A stretch of DNA of 64,000 nt, taken from contig CACRXE010000043.1 of the NCBI GenBank assembly GCA_902685375.1, forward strand, positions 1,479,001 to 1,543,000, read 5' to 3'. This DNA is from Neostethus bicornis. Its lineage: Eukaryota > Chordata > Actinopteri > Atheriniformes > Phallostethidae. Below, piece by piece: positions 21,205 through 31,832 of this stretch. The notes under the pieces are model-generated. The model saw only the letters and a list, made by a program, of their open reading frames with translations, did not search any database and was not told the origin of the DNA. Within the stretch, counting starts at the first letter, position 1. The number at the start of each line of letters is the position of its first letter. Made by a program: the position numbers and the translations under genes.

Positions 21205-24200
21205 ATGATTAAACTGGTAATGAAGAAGTTTTAGATTCAGATGAAATAGATTTTAATCCATGTTTTTAATCAGCTTGTGTTTCTTTCTCAGCTGGTTGCT
21301 GCCGTGCTGCTCGTTGGTAAGTTTGATCTCATTATATCACTATTAAAAAATCAGAAAAAAGATTTCTGTTTATAATTCTAGAGAATTTTATCGACTAAAT
21401 CTCTATTTTCTTTTTAAAACAAAGCAAGAAAACTTTATCTTAATAATTAAATTTTATATTGAGTATATTATGTTAAAAATCAGACTTGATTTTCCCAATA
21501 TTCTATATTATTAACCCACTGGGAAAATACTGTGCTGCATCGCACCGCAGCAGGCAGCCAGTCAATGACAACACTAATGATGGGAGCAGCTATGGGGTTA
21601 GGTGTCTTCTCCAAGGACAGCTAGGCATGAGCTCACCAGGATTTGAACCAGCAACTTTTTGGTCCAAAGATGGCAATTTTTCCCTCTGAGCTCTGCCTCC
21701 CCAAGTTTCCAAGTGTAAAAACCCCTCTTTGAATCTAGATTTTTATCCGTCTACTTTTACTCGTTAACGTTCACCAGATCGTCTTTAACATCAATCATGT
21801 TTTTAAAAGTGAAACTTTAAGTTTTTACATGGAAACAGTTTCTCGTTTAAATGCTTTAATTTAGTAAAATGTTAAATCAAATAATAAAAAAACAAACTCA
21901 AAGTGACTGAAATGTGTAACTTTGATTTGACGCTGAAACAAAATCTTAAAATAATCCATAAAAACAATAAAAGATATCCTTGTCTTTAAAATGAGATCCT
22001 GTTGAAAAAAATATTACATGATATTTAAAACTTTACTGATGTTGAAAAAAAATACATCAAGATTTAAAGTTGGTTTGAACTTTTTTTAAACTGAAAGTTC
22101 TTCAGTTTTATAGAAAAACACAAACCAAAAAAAATTGTAAAAAAGAAGGTTTTTATTAATTGGGAGCAAAAGAAATTAAAATGAGTGAAAAATTATTTTG
22201 TTCATCAGAAAAGGAAATTTTTTTCAAATAAAAACAACTTTTTTTTTTTTTTAGCAGTTGGAGTGAACGCTCAAAGTAAGACATTTTTTATGTTTAACAT
22301 TTAAACCAATGTAACATTGATTAAAAACAAATCTCTTATTTTTCATGTTTAACGACCTCACTGTTTTTACTTTTTCAGCAAACGTCTGTGACAACCTGTA
22401 CACCATCGGTAAGAAAAGATTCAATCTTCTACTTTCTACAGATTTTTGAATGAATCTGGTTTCTTTCAGTTGGTTGGACACAATGGTTTGACAGAGATGA
22501 CCCGTCTGCAACTGGAGACTGGGAACGTCTTACCCAGCTTCGTCAGGAGTATCCAGGACAGATCTGTGACAATCCGGTCGACATCGAGGCCAGAACTCTG
22601 TCTGGTGACAAACCGGATGAGAATATTTACAAGTAAGAACTGAATGAAAATGTTGTTCAAAAAGAGACGTGAAGGAGAGATTTTATCCCAAATAATCAGA
22701 GTACACTGTAATATTAATATATGGTAGAAATATACCTCACAGCAAGAAGGTCAGGGATCGAGTCCCGGAATGGGAGGGAGGCTTAAACCCTTGTTTTTTC
22801 TGTGTGGAGTTTGCATGTTCTCCCAATGTGTGTGTGGGTTTTCCCCAGTTTTCACTTATCCTTAAAAATTGATTGGTTAGTTGGCTGCTGAAAAATAATC
22901 TTTAGGAATGCAAGTGTGTGTGGATGGTCGTCTGTGTGTGACCCCACAACAGACTGGTGACCTGTTCGGGGTGTGTCCTGCCTCTCATATGAAATCATCT
23001 GGGACAGGCTCCGGCATCACCAGGAGGGATAACTGTTTCAGAAGATAAACGAACGAAATAACATGTCCAAATGATTGGTCATGTGTGGGTTTTCTCCAGT
23101 TTCCACTCATCTTTAAAAATTGATTGGTTAATTGGCCACTGAGAAATTGCCTTTAGGAATGAGTGTGTGTGAATGTTCATCTGTGTGTGTGACCCCCCAA
23201 CGGACCTGCAAGCTGTTCTGAAATCAGCCAGGATAGGCTCTGGCACCGTCCGACTCATTCTAGATGAGTGGTTCAGACGATAAATGAAGTCTTTGTTTAT
23301 GGTTTCCATGGTTACAACTTTTTGACAATAAGAGATTTTTTTTTACGTCATTAAAAAATAAATTAATCAAGTCAATTCATTAAAAAAATTCCCCAAAAAG
23401 TAATTTTTTTATCCAGCAACCTGGAATATAAATATAATTGGTATGTTTTTAAACACGACACTGCATCATTAGATCGTTCTACTGATTGGACTTTAAAATA
23501 ACGAGATCATCAGGGATGACGTGGCTATCAGCCATCCGTGTAAAGCTTCTGATCATCAACATATTTCTATGTTTTTCAGGTACGACACAACCACAGGATT
23601 TGTCTGCAGGAACGAGGACCAACCTGATGGAAGTTGTAAAGATTACAAAGTCCGGTTCGCCTGCCCTCCAAAGTCATGCTCTGCAAATTGTAGGTTAAAA
23701 CCAACCTTTTGAAGTTTCCACCATGTTTCAACATTATTTCCACATCAAAATCATCCTTTTTTCTACTATTCTTGTTTGTTTCTGCAGTGTGTTGGACTAG
23801 ATATTACAACCGGGATCAACCCAGCGCCACAGGAGACTGGGAGGATATGGTTAACCTGAGGGGTGAGAACCCTGGACAGATCTGTGAAGACCCCAAATAC
23901 ATCCAGGCTGTTACCGTACAGTCTGACCTTCCAGCCATGTTCACCGACCAAGAATTCAAACAGTAAGTTATTAAAACTTAAAAATGATACTTTTTAAAAC
24001 AAGAAATTGACGCTTCAAACAACACGCCTTAGCCCTTAATGAGTAACTGTGGGCGGTTTAATTAAAGTCCTTTCATTATGCTCTTTGTTTGAGATTCATT
24101 CACAAAAATGTTCCGTAACGAACAGAGACTGACTGACTGGTGTTACTTTACTGGAAACAAATGTTATAAAAACACCTCTTTTCTTTTTACTTCTGGATTT

Positions 24201-24351
24201 ATTGTGACACAAAAATGAAACCACCTTGATTCTAACTTTCTGTTCTTCTATTTCCAGCTTCAACCCAACAGACGGGTTTGTGTGTCTCAACGAGGACCAG
24301 TCAACTGGAAGCTGTCAGGACTACAAGGTCCGCTTTGCCTGTCCATGTTAG
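21205..24351 (+). CDS. WxxW-domain secreted protein, copy 3 (208 aa)
   Basis: Coding exons: 21205-21216, 21292-21316, 22258-22275, 22379-22408, 22470-22632, 23580-23689, 23788-23962 and 24258-24351 (627 nt, TAG at 24349). A non-coding exon lies at about 21080-21105, and exon 2 begins at 21173. The product has signal peptide MIKLLVAAVLLVVGVNA (residues 1-17). WxxW domain 1 spans about 22-116 (GWTQWFDRDDP 30-40, GDWE 44-47, PGQIC 57-61, GFVC 89-92, CKDYKVRFACP 102-112). Domain 2 spans about 121-208 (CWTRYYNRDQP, GDWE 135-138, PGQIC 148-152, GFVC 184-187, CQDYKVRFACPC 197-208). Twelve cysteines, six per domain, suggest disulphides in a secreted protein. There is no transmembrane segment, GPI signal or mucin Ser/Thr tract. 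The family resembles the WxxW domains of mucins and CILP. A mucus or matrix role is an inference only. Confidence 0.9.
21500..21705 (-). mobile_element. tRNA-derived SINE in intron 3 of copy 3
   Basis: This is the same insertion as at 9835-10035, in matching position and orientation to the gene. Confidence 0.75.
22252..22257 (+). promoter_or_regulatory. NAGNAG tandem splice acceptor before exon 4 of copy 3
   Basis: TAGCAG lets the splice fall after either AG in the same frame, adding or skipping one Ala codon in the signal peptide (208 or 209 aa). The arrangement is kept in copies 2 and 4, and as AAGCAG in copy 1. Confidence 0.7.
22735..23290 (-). repeat. Two dispersed repeat copies in intron 6 of copy 3
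   Basis: Two adjacent partial copies (about 22735-23050 and 23075-23290) each contain 'attgattggttagttggc' or 'attgattggttaattggcc' and 'gaccccacaacagactgg' or similar. Copy 2 has only one here, which explains its shorter intron. Confidence 0.65.
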
Positions 24352-24399
24352 ACCAACAGTCCATCAGAACCAGGAGGAGAAAATACTTGTTCATCTCTG

Positions 24400-24432
24400 A
24401 ATAAAAATGATGTTCATTTGCCTCCTAATAAA
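24400..24432 (+). terminator. Poly(A) signals of WxxW copy 3
   Basis: AATAAA at 24400-24405 and 24427-24432, about 50-80 bp after the stop. Confidence 0.65.
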
Positions 24433-24652
24433 CCTGATGAAATGAAAATTGTGTGTGTCCGGGTTTAATTTTTAATGCTTTCTTTTCTATAATTTTCATT
24501 TCTTTGTTGAGCTCGTGCATCATCAAGGACATTTTTCACAATCTTTTTCTTTCTCATCCAAACTGGAAAATTATCCTGATCTTCAATCAATAGCAGGCAA
24601 GACAGGTAATGGAGACACACACACAGTGGGGAGCCCTCCTGTTGAACTAAGG

Positions 24653-24965
24653 TAGGGTAGGAACATAGATCCTGGTTACCTTGGTGAGGGTAGGAACATA
24701 GATCCTGGTTACCATGGTGAGGGTAGGAACGTAGATCCTGGTTACCATGGTGAGGGTAGGAACATAGATCCTGGTTACCTTGGTGAGGGTAGGAACATAG
24801 ATCCTGGTTACCATGGTGAGGGTAGGAACGTAGATCCTGGTTACCATGGTGAGGGTAGTAATGTAGATCCTGGTTACCATGGTGAGGGTAGTAATGTAGA
24901 TCCTGGTTACCATGGTGAGGGTAGTAATGTAGATCCTGGTTACTATGGTGAGGGTAGGAACGTGG
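24653..24965. repeat. 33-bp minisatellite at duplication junction
   Basis: Nine to ten units, with local variants GGTTACCTTGGTGAGG and GGTAGTAATGTAGATCC that are themselves repeated in blocks. This suggests later multi-unit duplication. Confidence 0.9.
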
Positions 24966-25125
24966 ATCGACTTGTAAATTGAGACCTTTGCTTTTCGGCT
25001 CAGCTCTCTCTTCACCACGAAAGATCGATGCAGCGCCATTGCTGACGCTGCACCAATCCATCTTTCAATCTCCCGCTCCATCCTTCCCCCACTCGTGAAC
25101 AAGACCCTGAGGGAAACTCAACCAC
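24653..25125 (-). mobile_element. LINE-A fragment at the tandem duplication junction
   Basis: Unique flank ending 'ctgttgaactaagg' passes straight into a 33-bp array (24653-24965), then LINE-A 5'-side sequence to about 25125. At the matching point of duplication copy B (35280) the flank continues into unrelated DNA. The LINE piece is therefore the join between copies A and B. Confidence 0.8.
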
Positions 25126-25189
25126 TTGGGGCAGGACACTGACCATTCCATCCTTTTTCGGGCAAGGACCCTAGTCATTTCTAAAGACG

Positions 25190-25715
25190 GAAATGGAGCG
25201 GGTGGGGAAATTAGACGCAAGTGTGATCTTTAAAACATAAATTGCATGAAGAGACTTGTTGAGGTTTAAATGAATCCCAAATTTGTTCATCTTAAGATCT
25301 ACACAAGTCTAAATAATCTCCTGTGGTCAGACTGGACTAACACGTTGATAGACCTCTGCAGGACATTCTGAACCTGTTGGTATGTTTTAGAATTTAAATG
25401 AGAAGGGTGAGGTTCACCTCTGCAGATCAAAGGAATTGTAAAAATGCTTGTAGTCATTTTAAAAAGGTGCAGAGGTCACCAAACCAGAGGTGGACGTGCA
25501 GGTGCGGGGAGACGTCTAAAAAAAATCAAAGCAGAGTAAGACTGATTAAAAACTTTACTGGAAATGCATTGAGTTCCTCGTTATGAACCCAAAGCAGATG
25601 AATCTTTATTAGTGATGGAAAATGAAACCTGATGAAGCATCAACACCTCTGCAGTAAAAGAGTTTCTAATGGTTCAAAGTATCTGAGGCCTCGGTAAAAC
25701 ACTGACTTCTCATGG
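25190..25715. repeat. Inverted repeat arm, left, duplication copy B
   Basis: Counterpart of 14685-15215. It pairs in reverse complement with 29750-30287. Confidence 0.85.
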
Positions 25716-26282
25716 AAAAATTTAGGAACCAAAATTCTATTTCATTAAAATAAAAAAATAGAATTTATCGTACTTTGAATATTGAAAACACATTAAATTA
25801 TAAATCACATGTTTTTATTGAGAATCCATAGATCAGGATTCTAATATTTTATGAGACCCTCACATCTGGTAAAATGTTGTTCCTTCAGCTATAGTATAGA
25901 AAAGTTTCTCCTGCTTCGTTACAACCGGGTTTACCAGATAGATAATCAACTTTTTTAACTTGTTTTGTTCTTCTTATTAAATGTTTTAACGGTACAGAAA
26001 CACAGAGCTGCATCCGTAAAAAACAACCCAAAACTTTAAACTTTCACCTTCTAACAGGAAACATATGGAACGACAAGAGGGTCAAATATTGTAGAAAAAT
26101 GAGCACGATAGCATTTAAAAAAAGGTTTTTTTGCCCGCTGATAATATAATAAAATACATTAATTATTTATTTTAATTTTTACACTCACGTCAGTAAATTC
26201 AGTTTGTAAATTTAATCAAATTCAAACTTTAAAAAGAATCAAACATGTAAATTTTTATGGTCAAATATCTTTAATTTTTCAG

Positions 26283-27319
26283 ATTGGTTAGTTCCGTTCG
26301 GTTCTGTCATCTTCCGCTTGTTCCGGGGTCGGGTCGCGGGGGCAACAGCCTCAAACGGGCAGCCCGGGCCTCTCTCTCCCCGGCTGCATCCTCTAGCTCA
26401 CCTGGAAGGATCCCAGGTCGTTCCCCGGCCAGCTGTGAGACATACAGCAGGTCCGGGGTCTGCCTCTTGGTCTCCTCCCGGTGGAATAAGCCCGAAACAC
26501 CTCTCCCGCGAGGCGCTCGAGGGGCATCCTGACCAGATGCCCAAACCTACCCCATCTGGCTCCTCTCGACCTCGAGGAGGAGCGGCTCGAACCCCGAGCT
26601 CCTCCCGGATGGCAGAGCTCCTCACCCGATCTCTGAGTGAGAGCCCAGCCACCCTGCGGAGGAAGCATATTTCGGCCGCTTGTACCCGCGATCTCATTCT
26701 TTCGGTCACCACCCACAGCTGATGACCATGAGTGAGGGTAGGAACGTAGATCCTGGTTACCATGGTGAGGGTAGGAACGTAGATCCTAGCTACCATGGTG
26801 AGGGTAGGAACGTAGATCCTGGGTACCATGGTGAGGGTAGAAACGTAGATCCTGGTTACCATGGTGAGGGTAGGAACGTAGATCCTGGTTACCACGGTGA
26901 GGGTAGGAACGTAGATCCTGGTTACCATGGTGAGGGTAGGAACGTAGATCCTGGTTACCATTGTGAGGGTAGGAACGTAGATCCTGGTTACCATGGTGAG
27001 GATTGGAACGTAGATCGACTTGTAAATTGAGAGCTTTGCTTTTCGGCTCAGCTCTCTCTTTACCACGACGGACTGATACAGCGTCCTAGTTATTGCTGAT
27101 GCCGCACCGATCCGCCTGTCGATCTCCCGCTCCATCCTTCCCTCACTCGTGAACAAGACCCTGAGATACTTAAACTCCTTCACTTGGGGCCGGACCCTGT
27201 CCCTGACCCGCAGGGGGCATTCCACCCTTTTCCAGGCGAGGACCATGGTCTCGGATTTGGAGGCGCTAATTCCCATCCCGGCCGCTTCACACTCGGCAGC
27301 AAATCGATCCATTGGTTAG
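26283..27319 (-). mobile_element. LINE-A insertion (26292-27310) with 9-bp TSD, copy B
   Basis: Same insertion and same ATTGGTTAG target duplication as 15782-16735. A 304-codon frame (27312-26398) is open through the array but is interrupted nearer the 3' end, where about 20 bp are missing near 26440. The array at 26728-27006 has about two more units than copy A. Confidence 0.9.
26728..27006. repeat. 33-bp minisatellite in LINE-A, copy B
   Basis: Eight to nine units of the same motif as elsewhere, longer than the orthologous array at 16225-16445. Confidence 0.95.
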
Positions 27320-27869
27320 TTTAGTTTGTAATTAATTACTTTTAAAATAATGTAACTAAGTTATTAACTTTGTTTGTGAGAGGTCATTTGTAATGTAACT
27401 AATGACATTACAATTACAAGTTACTGTCCATGAGTCCCTGCAGGGGAGACCCATACAGGTAACCAGACCTGGTTTGGACCTTGTGATCAGTCACGGTGGA
27501 GGATGAATCATTCTGAACTTTTTAACGTCTGACCTGAGGAGACAGAAAACAGATCTGCATGTAAAAATTAACTGATTATTACAATAAAACCTGAAAGCCG
27601 TCCTGTAGTTGAAACTCATTTGTGACTCATGTGACTGATTTGTTTTGAAAGACGACACAGACGTTATTCTCAAGTCTCATCCTGGGTTTTTTTTTTATGA
27701 TGTAACTTCAAAAGTTTTTATCTCCTAAGAGTGACTAAAGTATTCCTAAAACACCTGAAAGTTAAAAATATGGAATGTTTTTCTTTAAGTAAGGCTTTGT
27801 TGTGTCAGTGAAGGACAGTTTTTAACAGCCAACTAACTAAACCCTGAAAAGATGCTTAAAAACAAGAAG

Positions 27870-28660
27870 AGATAAAGAAGGTGGAAGATTTTAAGAACTT
27901 AGAATCAATAAAAAGTGTGGAAAAGAGGTGAAGAAGCGTGTGCAGGCAGGCTGGAATGGGTGGAAAAAACTATCAGGTGTGATGTGTGATAAAAGAGTTT
28001 CAGATAAAATGAAAGGGAAAGTGTAGAAAACCGTGGTGAGAGCGGCCATGCTGATTGGTCTAGAGACAGTGTGGTGAGAGCGGCCATGCTGATTGGTCTA
28101 GAGACAGTGTGGTGAGAGCGGCCATGCTGATTGGTCTAGAGACAGTGTGGTGAGAGCGGCCATGCTGATTGGTCTAGAGACAGTGTGGTGAGAGCGGCCA
28201 TGCTGATTGGTCTAGAGACAGTGTGGTGAGAGCGGCCATGCTGATTGGTCTAGAGACAGTGTGGTGAGAGCAGCCATGCTGATTGGTCTAGAGACAGTGG
28301 CACTGAGAAAAAGACGGGAAACAGAGATGGAGGTAGCAGAGATGAAGATGCTGAGGATCTCTCTGGGAGTGACCAGGATGTGACAGGATCAGAGGAACAG
28401 CACATGTTGGAGGTTTTAAAGTCAGAGAGGCCAGACTGAGATGGTTTGGACATGTGCAGAGGAGAGAGAGAGAGTACATCAGAAGAAGGATGCTGGGTTT
28501 GGAACCACCAGGAAAGAGGACTAGAGGAAGACCAAAGAGGAGGTTCGTGGATACAGTGAAGGAAGACATGAAGATAGTTGGTGTGACCAAAGAGGATGCA
28601 GAAGATAGGGTTAGATGGAAGAAACTGACTTGATGTGGCGCAATGAAAGAAGAAGAAGAA
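27870..28660 (+). mobile_element. LINE-B 3' fragment with 38-bp array, copy B
   Basis: Counterpart of 17285-17995. The array at 28030-28300 has seven units against five in copy A. The 76-bp gain equals the change in offset between the copies (10,584 to 10,660). Confidence 0.85.
28030..28300. repeat. 38-bp minisatellite in LINE-B (seven units)
   Basis: Same unit as 17453-17640. The units are nearly identical to one another. Confidence 0.95.
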
Positions 28661-28849
28661 GAAAAATGCTGCTGAAAAAAAATGAGTTACTCCCTTAAGT
28701 TTGTGGTTTTCTCTTTAAAGTTTAATTGAAAGGTTTTTTCTTGATTACAATCGAGTTTTGTAGCATGTAGAGAATAACCGAAAGAAGAAGATACGGTGTG
28801 CTGTACATGTGACTGCATCATTGATCTGCTTTGAAGAAAAAGAATTCCT

Positions 28850-29045
28850 TTATTAGTCCTTCGATGGGGAAATTACTTTTGCTGCATTGCTGCGCAGCAG
28901 GCAGCCACGTTGGCATCAATGGTGGGAGCAACTAGGAGGTAGGTGTCTGCTTTAGGGACACCGAAGGGGCTCAGTAGGATTCTAACCAACTTCTCCCAGT
29001 CCAAAGACAAACACTCTACCACTGAACCAACGCCTCTCCCATTTC
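28850..29045 (-). mobile_element. tRNA-derived SINE, copy B
   Basis: Counterpart of 18190-18385, essentially identical. Confidence 0.75.
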
Positions 29046-29439
29046 GTTTTATCTCCTTAATTTGTAACCATGTAACATCTTCATTATTGTGATTCTTACT
29101 AAGGACATTCAAAGACTACATCCAGAATAGTACCACCAGAGTCCTAGAAAAGTCTGAAAATATGATGGCATCATCCCTGTCCTGACATGTGGTGCATTGT
29201 TTGGGTCTGGAGGGCAAACAGAGGGTCCTGATCGGCACAAACGAAGAATGCTTGTGACTTTTAAACCTAATTTAAAAGAAAAACAATGTGACTGTTCTTC
29301 CATCTTTCAAATTGAGAAACGTTTGTCGTAAACTTTAAAAATTAAATCAGACATAAACCAGAAGAGAGGAAACAAAGGGAGATCTCAAAATGTGAATTAT
29401 TTATGTGGACACTGATCCTGTCAGTTTCCCTAATGGTAT

Positions 29440-29740
29440 CGAAGTCTAAGGCAGGGTAAACCCCAAACAGGTCGCCAGTCTGTCACGAGGCCCCACACAT
29501 TCAACCATACACACACACACACACACACTTTTTCTTTGGGCAATCATGTAGCGGCCAATCACCTAACATGTATGTTTTGGGAGGATGGGAGGAAACCAGA
29601 GAAACGCACACATACATGGGGAGAACATGCAAACTCCAGACAGAAAGGCCAGTCTTCTAAGCCTCGTCCCGAGACGGGACTCGAACCCACAACCTTCTTG
29701 CTATGAGGCCGCTATGCTACCCACTGCACCACCGTACGAA
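29440..29740 (+). repeat. Dispersed teleost repeat, copy B
   Basis: Counterpart of 18785-19110, with about 34 bp deleted between short GGC repeats near 29452. Confidence 0.7.
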
Positions 29741-29749
29741 GGTTAAACT

Positions 29750-30287
29750 TGTCCACTAGAGGTCAGTGTTTTTCCGAAGCCTTGGATACTTTGAACCATT
29801 TGAAACTTTTTTACTGCAGAGGTGTTGATGCTTCATCAGGTTTCATTTTCCATCACTAATAAAGATTCATAACCAGTTCATAACGAGGAACTCAATGCAT
29901 TTCCAATAAAGTTTTTAATCAGTCTTACTCGTTTTTTTTTTTTAGAAGGCTCATCCCCGCACCTGCACGTCCACCTCTGGTTTGGTGACCTCTGCACCTT
30001 TTTAAATTGACTACAAACATTTTTACAATTCCTTTGATCTGCAGAGGTGAACCTCACCCTTCTGATTTAAATTCTAAAACTGAGCAACAGGTTCAGAATG
30101 TCCTGCAGAGGTCTATCAACGTGTTAGTCCAGTCTGACCACAGGAGATTTTTTAGACTTGTGTAGATCTTAAGATGAATAAATTTGGAATTCATTTAAAC
30201 CTCAACAACTCTCTTCATGCAATTTTAAGTTTTATAGATCACACCTGAATCAAATCTTTCCACCCGCCCCAATCACTCCTTTAGCAT
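29750..30287. repeat. Inverted repeat arm, right, duplication copy B
   Basis: Counterpart of 19118-19655. Confidence 0.85.
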
Positions 30288-30544
30288 TCTAAATATGGAT
30301 CACACAACTGACTTAATGCATATGTAACTGTCTTTAAAGAAGCTGGTGGCACCGGTCACTACTCAGCCAGGACGGGCCTCTCTGATGAGGACACTTCATT
30401 TGTTTGTTTTGGGTTTGATTATTCTAATTTAAAATGGATTCAAATTGAATAAATTTTATTAATAATCCATCTATTACACAAAAGTAGAACATGATGCTAT
30501 GATGCATGCGGGTCCAGACAGCCACCTTCTAAACCGTCTGTCCA

Positions 30545-30865
30545 TTTCGGGGATGCAGGGTTGCCGGAGCCCATCCCGGCTGATTCAAGGCGAGGGCAAG
30601 GGTACAACCCGAACAGATCGCCAGTCTGTCGCGGGGCCACACGCATACACACACTCATTCCTAGGGGCAATTTGGCACTGGCAAATCAACCTAATATGCA
30701 TGTTTTTGGAGGGTGAGAGGAAACTGGAGTACCCGGAGAAAACCCACACATACATGGGTAGAACATGCAAACTCCACACAGAAAGGCCAGTGTGTCATGC
30801 CTCGTCCCCACCCGAGTCTTGAATCTAAAACCTTCTTGCTGTAGCACTCACTGCGCCACCATGCC
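30545..30865 (+). repeat. Dispersed teleost repeat, copy B
   Basis: Counterpart of 19915-20240. Confidence 0.75.
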
Positions 30866-31675
30866 GCACATGTCAGTCCTTGATGAATAAAACCCACAAA
30901 AATACATACAAACAGTCACACACCCGCCACACACACAGTTCCAGAAACACACACAGAGTCTCTTAAAAAAAACCACATGATTGTAACTAATTTCTTTCAG
31001 CTTGACTCTGATGTGAGGAAACAAAACTTACTTAGGACCCCCACATTGAAACCATGCCCACTTATACTGACCAAGGCCTGATGTGCAGGGAACATTCTGG
31101 ATCCAGTGAGACCAGGGCCCACACCACAGGTACTGGGACACCTACCACCTGGACCGGGCAGACCCTCACAGAAATGACCGCACAAACCGAGTGGGCATAG
31201 GTGCCATCTGGAGCAAAACTTTTTAAAGAAAATTTTTTCTTTTTTAAAGAAAACTTACAGAAATCAGAATTTTGAAGCAAATTTCAGGCTTATTGATGTA
31301 AATTCTCGTAAACACCCGAAGAAATATTCAACCATTTAAGTTGTCAAGAAGAAGAATAGATGAGACTGATTATGACCATCACTGTTTGACAGGGTGGAAT
31401 CTTTTTAAGAATTATCTGCAGGCTTAAACATGTTTAAAACAAGGTTTTTGTGTCACATCTGCACAAAAAAAAAAAAAAAAAAATCCAGAAAAACAAGTTT
31501 TTTGTCATTAGAGAAAATATAAAGAAAACAAAATTGTGAAACAAATTTCAGGTTTTTTTATGCAAATTCTCGTAAGTGCACCAGTTTTTTAAAAAAATGT
31601 AACAAATCCAGTTTTTTGTGTTAAAAAGAAGAATAAATCATCAGACATTGAGCTGCAGGAATGTTTGTTGGACGA

Positions 31676-31684
31676 TATAAAAGG
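31676..31684 (+). promoter_or_regulatory. TATA box of WxxW copy 4
   Basis: TATAAAAGG, with the base before it changed (GATATAAAA against GGTATAAAA in copy 3). The non-coding exon ends at 31733. Confidence 0.8.
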
Positions 31685-31832
31685 ACTCAAAGTGAAGCTC
31701 TTTTTATTCTTCAAGTCTCTCCTGGATTTAAAGGTAACTTTGTTTTTCATTTTTAACAGTAAAAGTTTCTGGAAGTGATTTTAATCTCTTTTTTTTTCAG
31801 TTCTCAGAAACTTGCTTCTGATTTCTTCAGTC

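Larger units (their letters stand above)
20390..24440. repeat. Right arm of large inverted duplication (copy 3 side)
   Basis: This is the reverse-complement match of 7322-11990. It lacks the LINE-A insertion present in the left arm and so shows the empty site near 20590. Confidence 0.85.
14570..24652. repeat. Tandem duplication, copy A (carries gene copy 3)
   Basis: This roughly 10 kb unit is nearly identical to 25083-35285. The offset between matching points runs 10,507 (near 14.9 kb), 10,584 (near 17 kb), 10,660 (near 18.2 kb) and 10,632 (22-24 kb). Array-length changes and small deletions account for these shifts. Confidence 0.9.
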
